Of a stretch of DNA of 7,481 nt, positions 1-4,405 are shown piece by piece. Made by a program: the position numbers and the translations under genes. This DNA comes from RGIG7179 sp051893555 (GTDB lineage: Bacteria > Bacillota > Clostridia > Peptostreptococcales > Anaerovoracaceae). The stretch is taken from assembly GCA_051893555.1 (NCBI GenBank), contig JBJFHL010000061.1, positions 1 through 7,481 of the forward strand, read 5' to 3'. The stretch's first letter is position 1. Every line of letters begins with the position of its first letter. A model generated the notes under the pieces. The model made no database searches, was not told the origin of the DNA, and worked only from the letters and a program-made list of their open reading frames with translations.

Positions 1-5
1 TTTTT

Positions 6-10
6 CCTCC
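6..10 (-). promoter_or_regulatory. Ribosome binding site of the next, off-window gene
   Basis: Read on the minus strand, the left edge is an A-rich stretch with a perfect GGAGG core, followed by five A's up to the edge. This is the spacing expected just before a start codon. It shows that the leftward operon continues beyond the window and that the hydrolase gene is not its last member. The start codon itself is not visible. Confidence 0.55.
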
Positions 11-17
11 TTTTTGG

Positions 18-23
18 TATAAT
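18..23 (+). promoter_or_regulatory. Possible -10 box (TATAAT) at the window edge
   Basis: A consensus TATAAT lies on the plus strand, opposite to the operon. Its -35 box would fall outside the window, so the promoter cannot be confirmed. It is followed by an 8-bp hairpin (27-48) and then a terminator (65-90), so a transcript of about 60 nt would be the product. A 12-codon frame (22-60) lies in the same interval, with no independent support. It may be chance in an A/T-rich spacer. Confidence 0.2.
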
Positions 24-26
24 GGA

Positions 27-48
27 GGTGCGGATGGCAGTCCGCACC
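27..48. repeat. Perfect 8-bp inverted repeat (hairpin)
   Basis: GGTGCGGA (27-34) and TCCGCACC (41-48) are exact reverse complements around a 6-nt loop. There is no T-run on either side, so this is not a standard terminator. It lies between the hydrolase stop codon and the ribosome site of the next leftward gene. There it could stabilise mRNA ends or separate translation of the two genes. Confidence 0.5.
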
Positions 49-64
49 TTATATTCTTGAGATT

Positions 65-90
65 GACCGCTTGCATGCGGTCTTTTGTTT
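65..90 (+). terminator. Intrinsic terminator, plus-strand orientation
   Basis: GACCGC (65-70) and GCGGTC (77-82) form a 6-bp GC-rich stem with a 6-nt loop, followed by TTTTGTTTT. The T-run is on the plus strand, so it would stop rightward transcription before it runs antisense into the hydrolase gene. No substantial plus-strand gene is visible upstream. On the minus strand the hairpin has no T-run, so leftward transcription should pass. Confidence 0.5.
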
Positions 91-662
91 TAGTAATAGA
101 ACGTAGCGCCGCCGATGGTGCCCCGGCAGGTCTTGCTGTAGGTCCAGTCCGGCGGGTCAATCAGCTCCTGGCCGTAAAAGTGTGTGGTCGGATACTCCAG
201 TGCACTGTCTCCGATATCAAAGGTAAACAGCACGGCATCCTTGACCTTGTCACTGATCTCACCGTCGTAAGGCGCGGCGTACTGGTACGGTGCCAGGCAG
301 ACATCTTTCGGACTCTGGTTTCTCGTGATGCACCGGTCCCGGATGGTCTGGGCGACGCCCATCATGCCTTCCAGTGATTCTCCACGGGCTTCTGCTGCAA
401 CCACTCGTTCCACCAGGTCCCGTTCTTCCTCGGTCAGCGGGTAGACATGATCACCTTTTTCTAGGTAGGCTGCTGCCTCGTCGTGCGGTATCTCCTGGCT
501 CTCTATCACTTCCACCGCCGCTTCCGATGCCGCTTCTACCACTGCTTCCGGCTCCGTAATTTCCTCTGCTTCTGCCGGTGCTGCCGCTGACAGCAGGGTA
601 AAGACTCCCATGATTGCCGCAATCACTGCCAGCATTCCCACAATTCTAAGCTCCTTTCGCAT
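90..662 (-). CDS. Secreted SleB-type cell-wall hydrolase
   Basis: This 190-aa protein belongs to the SleB/Hydrolase_2 family of peptidoglycan hydrolases (spore cortex-lytic-like). The start at 662 is set by GGAGGAGG just upstream; longer frames lack such a site. Residues 1-32 form a signal peptide: positive start (MRKELR), hydrophobic core, cleavage near APAEA. Residues 33-75 are an Ala/Glu-rich acidic linker. The catalytic domain covers about 76-190. It contains AEARGE (residues 90-95; E91 matches the family's catalytic glutamate position), a THFYG motif near 160 and a C-terminal GGATFYY. It has no separate cell-wall binding domain. It overlaps the end of the upstream gene by 17 bp, so the two are probably translationally coupled. 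Such enzymes normally act outside the membrane on spore or cell wall. In a phage early operon the role is uncertain; lysis assistance or remodelling are possible. Family assignment is firm, role is inference. Confidence 0.85.
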   Translation of the reverse strand: MRKELRIVGMLAVIAAIMGVFTLLSAAAPAEAEEITEPEAVVEAASEAAVEVIESQEIPHDEAAAYLEKGDHVYPLTEEERDLVERVVAAEARGESLEGMMGVAQTIRDRCITRNQSPKDVCLAPYQYAAPYDGEISDKVKDAVLFTFDIGDSALEYPTTHFYGQELIDPPDWTYSKTCRGTIGGATFYY

Positions 663-984
663 TTCTTTCCTCCTCCAGTTCTCTGATCCTGCGCCACTGC
701 AGGCGCCATTCTTCTTCCATGCGTGCCGCCGCCGCATTCTGCCCACGGCTCCACAGGGTTTCCGCCTTCTTCTTCGTCAGCTCCGCCGCCTGCCTAAGCT
801 TTACGATTTCGGCTTCAATATTCCGCGGCTGATGCGTCACATACCATCTGCAGATCACCCCGCTTCCCGGCGTGCCCCGATATTCGCATGCTTTGCAGCA
901 GTCTGCACACACCGGCTCCCCGCCTTCTGCCGGGCACTGGTAACTTTCCCGGAAGTGCTCGCTTCCGCATACCGGACACCTCAT
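646..984 (-). CDS. Cysteine-rich zinc-ribbon / coiled-coil small protein
   Basis: This 112-aa protein starts at an ATG preceded by GGAGG with 5-nt spacing. The N-terminal half has paired cysteines: C3-x2-C6, C17, then C26-x2-C29, C30, C33 and C45. This pattern implies one or two zinc-binding knuckles. The second half (about 54-110) is a long charged helix rich in Glu, Arg, Lys and Ala, likely a coiled coil. No catalytic motif is visible. It begins 9 bp after the HNH-like gene stops and runs 17 bp into the hydrolase gene, so it belongs to the same leftward operon. Small phage proteins of this layout are often nucleic-acid or protein adaptors, but I do not recognise the family and assign no function. 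Confidence 0.7.
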   Translation of the reverse strand: MRCPVCGSEHFRESYQCPAEGGEPVCADCCKACEYRGTPGSGVICRWYVTHQPRNIEAEIVKLRQAAELTKKKAETLWSRGQNAAAARMEEEWRLQWRRIRELEEERNAKGA

Positions 985-993
985 AACTTCCTC

Positions 994-1383
994 CTATTCC
1001 GGCATGAACTCTTCGACGTAGTTCTTCCCGATCAGCTGCATCCAGCTGGTCAGCGCCTGTCTTGCGGTCATGCCATCCGCCATCTGGTCCTTGATGTACT
1101 TTACTTCGTAGTGCCGGCGAAGCCTGTGGTTTTCTACCTGCGCCCACGGCGTTGCATTCTCATGCAGCTCCCGGTGGTGCTCCCCGCAGACGTCAACCTG
1201 AAATCCGTACCGGATGCTGGTCTGCCGGTTTGAGCCACCAAACACCTCGTGCCGGTCGGCGCCCCGTTGCCCGCAGTACCGGCATACCCTTGCAGGCTTG
1301 TCCTTATATCCGTTATGCAGTTTCTGCTTCCGTCCGGCGCCCGGCTTCGGGAAGGCACATGCGGAATAATAGTCCTTTACCAT
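994..1383 (-). CDS. HNH-like zinc-binding phage protein (putative nuclease)
   Basis: This 129-aa protein has the metal-site layout of small HNH-type proteins: C34-x2-C37, H45-E46 in an RHEVFGG motif, N52, C66-x2-H69-H70, and H74. In HNH enzymes such residues hold a structural zinc and a catalytic metal and cut DNA. The region after residue 80 is basic and helical, ending in the motif-like segment TARQALTSWMQLIGK. HNH genes near the end of phage early operons often act in recombination or packaging, but this one lacks the full canonical DH...N...H spacing, so nuclease activity is a prediction. The ATG at 1381-1383 overlaps the stop codon region of the upstream gene by 7 bp. Only a weak ribosome site precedes it, so translational coupling is likely. 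Confidence 0.7.
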   Translation of the reverse strand: MVKDYYSACAFPKPGAGRKQKLHNGYKDKPARVCRYCGQRGADRHEVFGGSNRQTSIRYGFQVDVCGEHHRELHENATPWAQVENHRLRRHYEVKYIKDQMADGMTARQALTSWMQLIGKNYVEEFMPE

Positions 1384-1625
1384 GGCTCATACACCGCCCT
1401 TGCAACTGCAATAAGGTTTGTTCCATTGCTGTTTGCGGTTGCCGGAACCTTTTTTTCTCTGCCGGACTGGAACTTCAAAACGATGACTTCTTCCTTTGTC
1501 TCGATATCATACCGGTATTCCATGCTCTTCAGTTCGTTTCTCTTCTGGTCTACCATCAGCGTTTCCCGCAGGCAGTCCAGGAAGTGATTCTTCTTCTCCA
1601 TCTCTGCCATCCAGTCATTCCTCAT
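1377..1625 (-). CDS. Unknown 82-aa phage early protein
   Basis: This gene encodes 82 aa. Its start is fixed by GGAGGAG five to seven bases before the ATG. The N-terminal 35 residues are charged and predicted helical. The middle (about 36-56) alternates hydrophobic and charged residues, including TKEEVIVLKFQSGREKK, as in a small beta-sheet. The end is AVARAVYEPW. No cysteine pair, membrane segment or catalytic motif is visible. It overlaps its upstream neighbour by 11 bp and its downstream neighbour by 7 bp, so it is an integral part of the leftward operon. The family is not recognised. Confidence 0.65.
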   Translation of the reverse strand: MRNDWMAEMEKKNHFLDCLRETLMVDQKRNELKSMEYRYDIETKEEVIVLKFQSGREKKVPATANSNGTNLIAVARAVYEPW

Positions 1626-1815
1626 GTCTTCTCCTCCTGTTCAGCTTGTCCACCACCGCCCTGCGGGTCGGTGCCATCCGGCCCGCCAGTGCCGCTCTGA
1701 TCCGGTCACTGTTTGCCCGCTGCCGAAGCTCCTCGTACTCCTCCCGAGCGTTCAGCGCCGCATAATCGATTCGTTTCGTTACGCCGGGAGCCTTGCGTCT
1801 TTTCCTTTTCGGCAT
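1615..1815 (-). CDS. Unknown basic 66-aa phage protein
   Basis: The protein is very basic: MPKRKRRK at the start and LNRRRRHEE at the end, with a helical Arg/Glu-rich middle. GGGAG lies 6 nt before the ATG. The charge suggests nucleic-acid binding, but no named fold can be assigned. It overlaps the upstream 56-aa gene by 37 bp in a different frame and the downstream 82-aa gene by 11 bp. Overlaps of this kind are typical of a compact phage operon and support all three genes being real. Confidence 0.6.
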   Translation of the reverse strand: MPKRKRRKAPGVTKRIDYAALNAREEYEELRQRANSDRIRAALAGRMAPTRRAVVDKLNRRRRHEE

Positions 1816-1949
1816 ATGCTGCTCCCTTCTGCCGGAATGTATCCGGCCGCTTTCATGGCCTTTTTCGTCAGTTCCTCCCGAATCCCGGCCATCTCCTCCG
1901 CCGAATAGCTGCTGGCAGGCCGGCCGTTTATGTAGATATTCACTTTCAT
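1779..1949 (-). CDS. Unknown 56-aa phage early protein
   Basis: The ATG at 1947-1949 is chosen because GGAGG stands 7 nt upstream; a longer frame (from 1967) would start inside that ribosome site region. The protein begins MKVNIYINGRPASSYS, a short beta-hairpin-like segment with an NGRP turn. A charged helix follows (EEMAGIREELTKKAMKAAGY) and the tail is basic. Small proteins of this form recur in Clostridia phages, but no function is known to me. It overlaps the next gene by 37 bp. Confidence 0.6.
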   Translation of the reverse strand: MKVNIYINGRPASSYSAEEMAGIREELTKKAMKAAGYIPAEGSSICRKGKDARLPA

Positions 1950-1991
1950 CTGGCTTCCTCCTGCCAAAATCTATTCTCTCGGTGTTTTGTC

Positions 1992-2105
1992 CTATTCCTC
2001 CAGCCGTAAGATCGCCCAGCGCAGTGCTGCGACGGCTTCGTCGTCCAGTTCTTCTTCTGCCTGCTCCAGCAGTTCATAAAGTTTATCGATTTTCTTCTGA
2101 TCCAC
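1992..2105 (-). CDS. 37-aa acidic helical protein, GTG start
   Basis: A GTG at 2103-2105 is preceded by GGGAGGTG with 7-nt spacing, which decides the start. A much longer open frame to 2318 has no ribosome site and runs antisense through another gene. The product is 37 aa, nearly all helix: DKLYELLEQAEEELDDEAV followed by ALRWAILRLEE. It is acidic and could pair with a basic partner such as the 66-aa protein nearby. The tiny size leaves some doubt, but the ribosome site is strong and the gene sits in line with the operon. Confidence 0.55.
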   Translation of the reverse strand: MDQKKIDKLYELLEQAEEELDDEAVAALRWAILRLEE

Positions 2106-2125
2106 GGTCTCACCTCCCTGTTTAC

Positions 2126-2154
2126 TTTTCAAAATCTGTTCGTCGTGGTATACT
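2126..2154 (+). promoter_or_regulatory. Promoter of the plus-strand 62-aa gene
   Basis: TTTTCA (2126-2131, 4 of 6 to consensus), 17 bp, then TATACT (2149-2154). A TG one base upstream makes this an extended -10. It points right, away from the leftward operon, and lies just before the ribosome site of the divergent 37-aa gene. A short hairpin (GGCTG/CAGCC, 2163-2178) with a T-run follows in the leader. Confidence 0.5.
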
Positions 2155-2205
2155 TTCCTTACAGGCTGTTGCCGCAGCCGAGTATTTTTAGAAAGGAGAT
2201 ATATC

Positions 2206-2394
2206 GTGTCAAGGGATTTTAAAGATTTCGTAAATCTAATTGATTCGAGCAAACTGCAGCCGCTCCGCGAAGCAGAGGCCGCTTCGGAATCAAGCTTGGA
2301 TAAGCTCCCAATAACCATCCGTCGTATTGCTATCCGTGATACTCTCGATGTTCTGGAAGCGTATCACCGCTGGATTAATGAACCTGATCAATAG
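2206..2394 (+). CDS. Lone plus-strand 62-aa protein inside the leftward operon
   Basis: A GTG start is preceded by AAAGGAG with good spacing and by the promoter at 2126-2154, so this is likely a real gene despite its size. The product is 62 aa, helical and mixed-charge, with no cysteines or signal. It ends DVLEAYHRWINEPDQ. It is convergent with the 71-aa gene and overlaps its tail by 20 bp, and it is read opposite to every neighbour from 90 to 2852. Leftward read-through from the Cro-like gene would produce RNA antisense to it, so it should be expressed mainly when the leftward operon is off, that is in the lysogen. Function is unknown. Confidence 0.55.
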   Translation: MSRDFKDFVNLIDSSKLQPLREAEAASESSLDKLPITIRRIAIRDTLDVLEAYHRWINEPDQ

Positions 2395-2590
2395 CTGACA
2401 ATAATCGTTTTGCGAATTCTTCCGCGATTTCGTTGTCAATTTTCAGTACATCTATCGCCGTATGTATTGCCGTACATGCGGCGCTTATTTTGGGCACTAC
2501 ATTTGCTTCACGTTTAACATCTAAATCGATCAACCACCTGATATACTTCTCAATCGCATCGTTTGCCAGATCTTTTGTTTTCTCGTCCAA
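2375..2590 (-). CDS. 71-aa helical protein with TTG start
   Basis: The start is TTG (2588-2590), accepted because GGGGAGGTG lies 9 nt upstream and no ATG fits. The protein is all-helical: EKYIRWLIDL, then AACTAIHTAIDVLKI, then AEEFAKRLLSAIDQ. This resembles a small helical bundle or a dimeric accessory protein. It is the first gene after the Cro-like gene in the leftward direction, with an operator (2636-2652) in the gap. Its 3' end overlaps the convergent plus-strand 62-aa gene by 20 bp. No family is recognised. Confidence 0.6.
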   Translation of the reverse strand: MDEKTKDLANDAIEKYIRWLIDLDVKREANVVPKISAACTAIHTAIDVLKIDNEIAEEFAKRLLSAIDQVH

Positions 2591-2635
2591 CCTTCTTCAC
2601 CTCCCCTCTTCATCCAGCCTCTTCAGGCGCCGTTT

Positions 2636-2652
2636 GTAACTTTATAAGTTAC
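2636..2652. promoter_or_regulatory. Perfect operator O1 at the end of the Cro-like gene
   Basis: GTAACTT-TAT-AAGTTAC is a perfect 7-3-7 palindrome with the same arms as the operator at 2869-2885. It overlaps the stop codon of the Cro-like gene (2649-2651) and lies 46 bp upstream of the 71-aa gene. This places a second repressor-binding point between the first two leftward genes, about 230 bp from the main switch. Confidence 0.7.
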
Positions 2653-2852
2653 TTGAATCCCGCAAAAAAAACAGCCATAGGATTCTCGATTGAAAGAATC
2701 TTAATCATAGCTTCTATTTCATCACTTCCGAACACGCCTTTCTTCATTTTCGAATAGAAAGTTTTCGGCGTCATTCCAAGTTCCTTGGCCACCTGCACTC
2801 CAGTTATATCATGTTTTGCCATAATGCTCTTCAGTTCAGCAGTATCAATCAT
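2649..2852 (-). CDS. Cro-like XRE-type DNA-binding protein
   Basis: This 67-aa protein consists of a single helix-turn-helix. MAKHDITGVQVAKELGMTPK holds helices 2-3, with TFYSKMKKG and a short helix following. It lacks the dimerisation/tail region found in the rightward repressors. The ATG has GGAGG 7 nt upstream. It is divergent from the repressor gene and is the first product of the leftward promoter, the position of Cro or a Cro-like antirepressor in lambdoid switches. The palindromes 2636-2652 and 2869-2885 flank it and are its probable targets, as well as those of the opposite repressor. Direct DNA binding is inferred from the fold. Confidence 0.8.
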   Translation of the reverse strand: MIDTAELKSIMAKHDITGVQVAKELGMTPKTFYSKMKKGVFGSDEIEAMIKILSIENPMAVFFAGFK

Positions 2853-2868
2853 ATGATCACCTCCATTC

Positions 2869-2885
2869 GTAACTTATTAAGTTAC
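2869..2885. promoter_or_regulatory. Perfect operator O2 over the leftward start point
   Basis: GTAACTT-ATT-AAGTTAC is a perfect palindrome with 7-bp arms and a 3-bp centre. It covers the expected transcription start of the leftward promoter and lies just upstream of the Cro-like gene's ribosome site. Occupancy would block leftward initiation. The arms are identical to O1 and only the 3-bp centre differs. Confidence 0.8.
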
Positions 2886-2889
2886 CATC

Positions 2890-2917
2890 AGTATATCACC
2901 TTTTTGTAACTTGTCAA
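2890..2917 (-). promoter_or_regulatory. Leftward promoter (early operon)
   Basis: On the minus strand there is a perfect TTGACA (2912-2917), a 16-bp spacer and TATACT (2890-2895), with TG one base before the -10 (extended). It drives the Cro-like gene and presumably the whole leftward early operon. The operator-like sequence at 2906-2922 covers its -35 box and O2 covers its start point. Confidence 0.75.
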
Positions 2918-2922
2918 GTCAT
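2906..2922. promoter_or_regulatory. Imperfect operator O3 over the leftward -35
   Basis: GTAACTT-GTC-AAGTCAT has one exact arm and a second arm that differs at two positions from AAGTTAC. It overlaps the -35 box of the leftward promoter. A weaker site here would allow graded binding. A further single half-site GTAACTT (2937-2943) lies beside the rightward -35 box. Confidence 0.6.
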
Positions 2923-2929
2923 TTTTTTA

Positions 2930-2957
2930 TTGACAAGTAACTTTTTTGTGCTATAAT
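2930..2957 (+). promoter_or_regulatory. Rightward promoter (repressor operon)
   Basis: A perfect TTGACA (2930-2935), a 16-bp spacer and a perfect TATAAT (2952-2957), with an extended -10 TG at 2949-2950. It reads into the repressor genes. Its -35 box is the mirror image of the leftward promoter's -35, and a half-operator GTAACTT (2937-2943) lies in its spacer. Confidence 0.8.
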
Positions 2958-2986
2958 GAAACTACATTATATGAGGAGTGATTGAA

Positions 2987-3355
2987 ATGTCTAAAGGTCA
3001 GAGAATTAAAGAACTGCGTGAAAAATATAAAATGACGCAGGAGCAACTTGCAACCAAGCTCGGAACATCAAAACAGACTGTGTTCAAATACGAGACAGGA
3101 CTTATTACGAATATACCTTCGGATAAAGTCGAAATGATGGCGAAGATATTCCATGTTTCTCCAGCATATATCATGGACTGGGATGAGCCTTCAAACGGAT
3201 ACTATCTCGATCCAGAAGCCGCTGAGATCGCGCAGGAAGTTCAGTCGCGCCCAGAGCTCAAAATTTTATTTGATGCATCGAGGAAAGTAAGCTCGGATGA
3301 TCTCAACTTTGTTATCAACATGATTGATCGCCTTAAAAAGGACGAGGGAAAATAA
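2987..3355 (+). CDS. Phage repressor, single XRE HTH plus conserved tail
   Basis: The ATG at 2987 is preferred over the upstream GTG (2978), which lies inside the ribosome site GAGGAG. The protein is 122 aa. Residues 4-66 form an XRE/cI-type HTH, with recognition region MTQEQLATKLGTSKQTVFKY. A short linker leads to a tail of 51 residues beginning YYLDPEAAEIAQ and containing LFDASRKV and DDLNFVI. This tail recurs in the next gene at about 47 of 51 identical residues. Such tails in Firmicutes phage regulators follow XRE domains, and their genes lie beside ImmA proteases; they plausibly mediate oligomerisation or protease recognition. It is the first gene of the rightward operon and the main candidate to bind O1-O3. 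Confidence 0.85.
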   Translation: MSKGQRIKELREKYKMTQEQLATKLGTSKQTVFKYETGLITNIPSDKVEMMAKIFHVSPAYIMDWDEPSNGYYLDPEAAEIAQEVQSRPELKILFDASRKVSSDDLNFVINMIDRLKKDEGK

Positions 3356-3356
3356 T

Positions 3357-3926
3357 ATGGAATTCAATAGGAAGCTGAGGGTACTAAGAGTCAAGAGAGA
3401 CATGTCGCAGGCTCAGCTGGCTGCCGCATTGGGCATTTCAAAAAGCTCCATCAGCATGTATGAATTGGGAAAGCGTCAACCTGATTTTGAAACACTGAGG
3501 TCCATTGCTGTTTTTTTCAGCGTAGACATGAATTACTTATTAGGCGGTGAAAGAGGTGTTGAGATGGAATTTAAGGACGCATTAAAACAACTGAGAACTA
3601 AGAGAGGATTGTCGCAGGTGGAGTTGGCAGAAAAGCTTGGATTTTCTGCTGGGCTCATTGGCATGTATGAATCTGGGAAGCGTAAACCTAGTTTTGAAGC
3701 TCTTGAAGCAATCGCTGACTTCTTCAATATAAGCATTGACTATCTCATGGGTAAAGACGATAAAAGCGTCTATTACCTCGATCCGGAAGCTGCAGAGATT
3801 GCCCAGGAGGTGCAGGCACGGCCGGAATTAAAGATTTTGTTTGACGCCTCCCGGAAGGTCAGTGCCGATGATCTGAATTTTGTCATTGGTATGATTGACC
3901 GGATGAAAAAGGATGAAGGAAAGTAA
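3357..3926 (+). CDS. Tandem double-HTH phage repressor
   Basis: The ATG at 3357 begins one base after the upstream stop codon, with GAGGG before it. The 189-aa protein holds two complete XRE HTH domains (about 5-61 and 73-130), each starting with MEF and about half identical to each other. The 51-residue YYLDPEAAEIAQ...DEGK tail (139-189) follows and is almost the same as in the preceding protein. A usual XRE repressor has one HTH. Two in one chain could bind an operator as a monomer or bridge two half-sites. An internal ATG at 3564 has its own GAGG ribosome site 7 nt upstream and would give a 120-aa single-HTH form. The layout suggests fusion of a Cro-like gene with a tailed repressor. Function as regulator is firm; the double-domain mode is inference. 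Confidence 0.85.
   Translation: MEFNRKLRVLRVKRDMSQAQLAAALGISKSSISMYELGKRQPDFETLRSIAVFFSVDMNYLLGGERGVEMEFKDALKQLRTKRGLSQVELAEKLGFSAGLIGMYESGKRKPSFEALEAIADFFNISIDYLMGKDDKSVYYLDPEAAEIAQEVQARPELKILFDASRKVSADDLNFVIGMIDRMKKDEGK
3553..3566 (+). promoter_or_regulatory. Internal ribosome site and start inside the double-HTH gene
   Basis: GAGG (3553-3556) lies 7 nt before an in-frame ATG (3564-3566) exactly at the start of the second HTH domain. This would give a separate 120-aa protein with one HTH and the conserved tail. It may be in use, or it may be a fossil of two formerly separate genes. Confidence 0.45.
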
Positions 3927-3950
3927 GTGTGTTTTGCAGGGGTTTTGGAT

Positions 3951-4190
3951 ATGGAATATATCAGAGTTATACTATGTGAGTGGCTTCCGGTGACGGTCCG
4001 CGGGCTGACGGCCTACTATTACGACGAGGACGGGATGCCATACTATACGATTTTTATAAATGCAAACCTTTCGAATGAAATGCAGTGTGCTGCGTATGAT
4101 CATGAAATTCAGCATATCGATCACAATGATTTTCATCTGATGGTACCGGTAGAAGATATCGAGGCCGTAAGGCATGAGATGGCTGGGTAG
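3951..4190 (+). CDS. Minimal ImmA-like HExxH metalloprotein
   Basis: The ATG at 3951 has AGGGG 8 nt upstream; a GTG at 3927 has no good site. The product is 79 aa. H51-E52-x-x-H55 (sequence YDHEIQHIDHNDF) is the zinc-binding motif of ImmA/IrrE-type (Peptidase_M78-like) metalloproteases, with H58 nearby. ImmA of ICEBs1 is about twice this length and cleaves its phage-type repressor to trigger induction. Here the segment before the motif (about 20-48) is a predicted beta region, TAYYYDEDG...TIFINANLS, and little follows it. Location 24 bp after two XRE repressors matches the known repressor/ImmA arrangement, so the tails of those repressors are the likely substrates. Activity of such a small form is unproven. 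Confidence 0.7.
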   Translation: MEYIRVILCEWLPVTVRGLTAYYYDEDGMPYYTIFINANLSNEMQCAAYDHEIQHIDHNDFHLMVPVEDIEAVRHEMAG

Positions 4191-4250
4191 CATCCCGGTG
4201 AAGTCACCGAGATGGTCGGATAAGCGGATCTGCTGATAGGTTGTCAGCGG

Positions 4251-4279
4251 TTGAAATTATCAATAGAATTTATTATACT
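4251..4279 (+). promoter_or_regulatory. Promoter of the accessory cassette
   Basis: TTGAAA (4251-4256), exactly 17 bp, then TATACT (4274-4279). Transcription would start near 4286 and leave a leader of about 120 nt before the DUF3800 start codon. The gap before it (4191-4250) has two small hairpins, CGGTGA/TCACCG (4196-4209) and GCTGA/TCAGC (4232-4248), without T-runs. No clear terminator of the repressor operon is visible. Confidence 0.65.
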
Positions 4280-4282
4280 GTA

Positions 4283-4382
4283 GGTGCAGGGAATCATCAG
4301 CTGCATACCTGTGTTACCGGATTAGCGTCTAAGCGATCTGTAAGTTCGCCGGCCACAGGGCACCGCCTACTGGCGGTCTTTT
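4283..4382 (+). ncRNA. Structured leader or small RNA of about 100 nt
   Basis: Between the promoter and the DUF3800 start codon is a compact fold. GGTGCAG (4283-4289) pairs with CTGCA(TA)CC (4301-4309). CCTGTG plus CCGG (4308-4320) pairs with CCGG plus CACAGG (4349-4359). GCGA/TCGC closes an inner loop. It ends in an intrinsic terminator (4362-4382). No good reading frame with a ribosome site is present. This may be an attenuator leader controlling the two genes downstream, or a separate small RNA. It matches no riboswitch or antitoxin RNA class that I recognise, and it has no tandem repeats of the ToxI kind. Confidence 0.45.
4362..4382 (+). terminator. Intrinsic terminator before the DUF3800 gene
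   Basis: ACCGCC (4362-4367) and GGCGGT (4372-4377) form a 6-bp stem with a TACT loop, followed by CTTTT. It lies after the cassette promoter and before the first gene, so it must be read through or regulated for the genes to be expressed. CGCC at 4347-4350 offers an alternative partner for GGCG in the terminator stem. Confidence 0.65.
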
Positions 4383-4405
4383 ATATGAATTGGAAGGAGA
4401 AACTG

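Noticed and set aside
2106..2318. Extension of the 37-aa minus-strand gene to 108 codons
   Set aside because: It has no ribosome site and overlaps the plus-strand gene and its promoter; the GTG at 2105 has an ideal ribosome site.
4283..4382. ToxIN-type antitoxin RNA
   Set aside because: No tandem repeats are present and the next protein is DUF3800, not a ToxN-like nuclease; only the promoter-RNA-terminator-gene order is similar.
4241..4405. N-terminal extension of the DUF3800 frame by 55 codons
   Set aside because: It would begin before the promoter's -10 box and run through the leader and terminator, while the ATG at 4406 has a strong ribosome site and begins the family motif.
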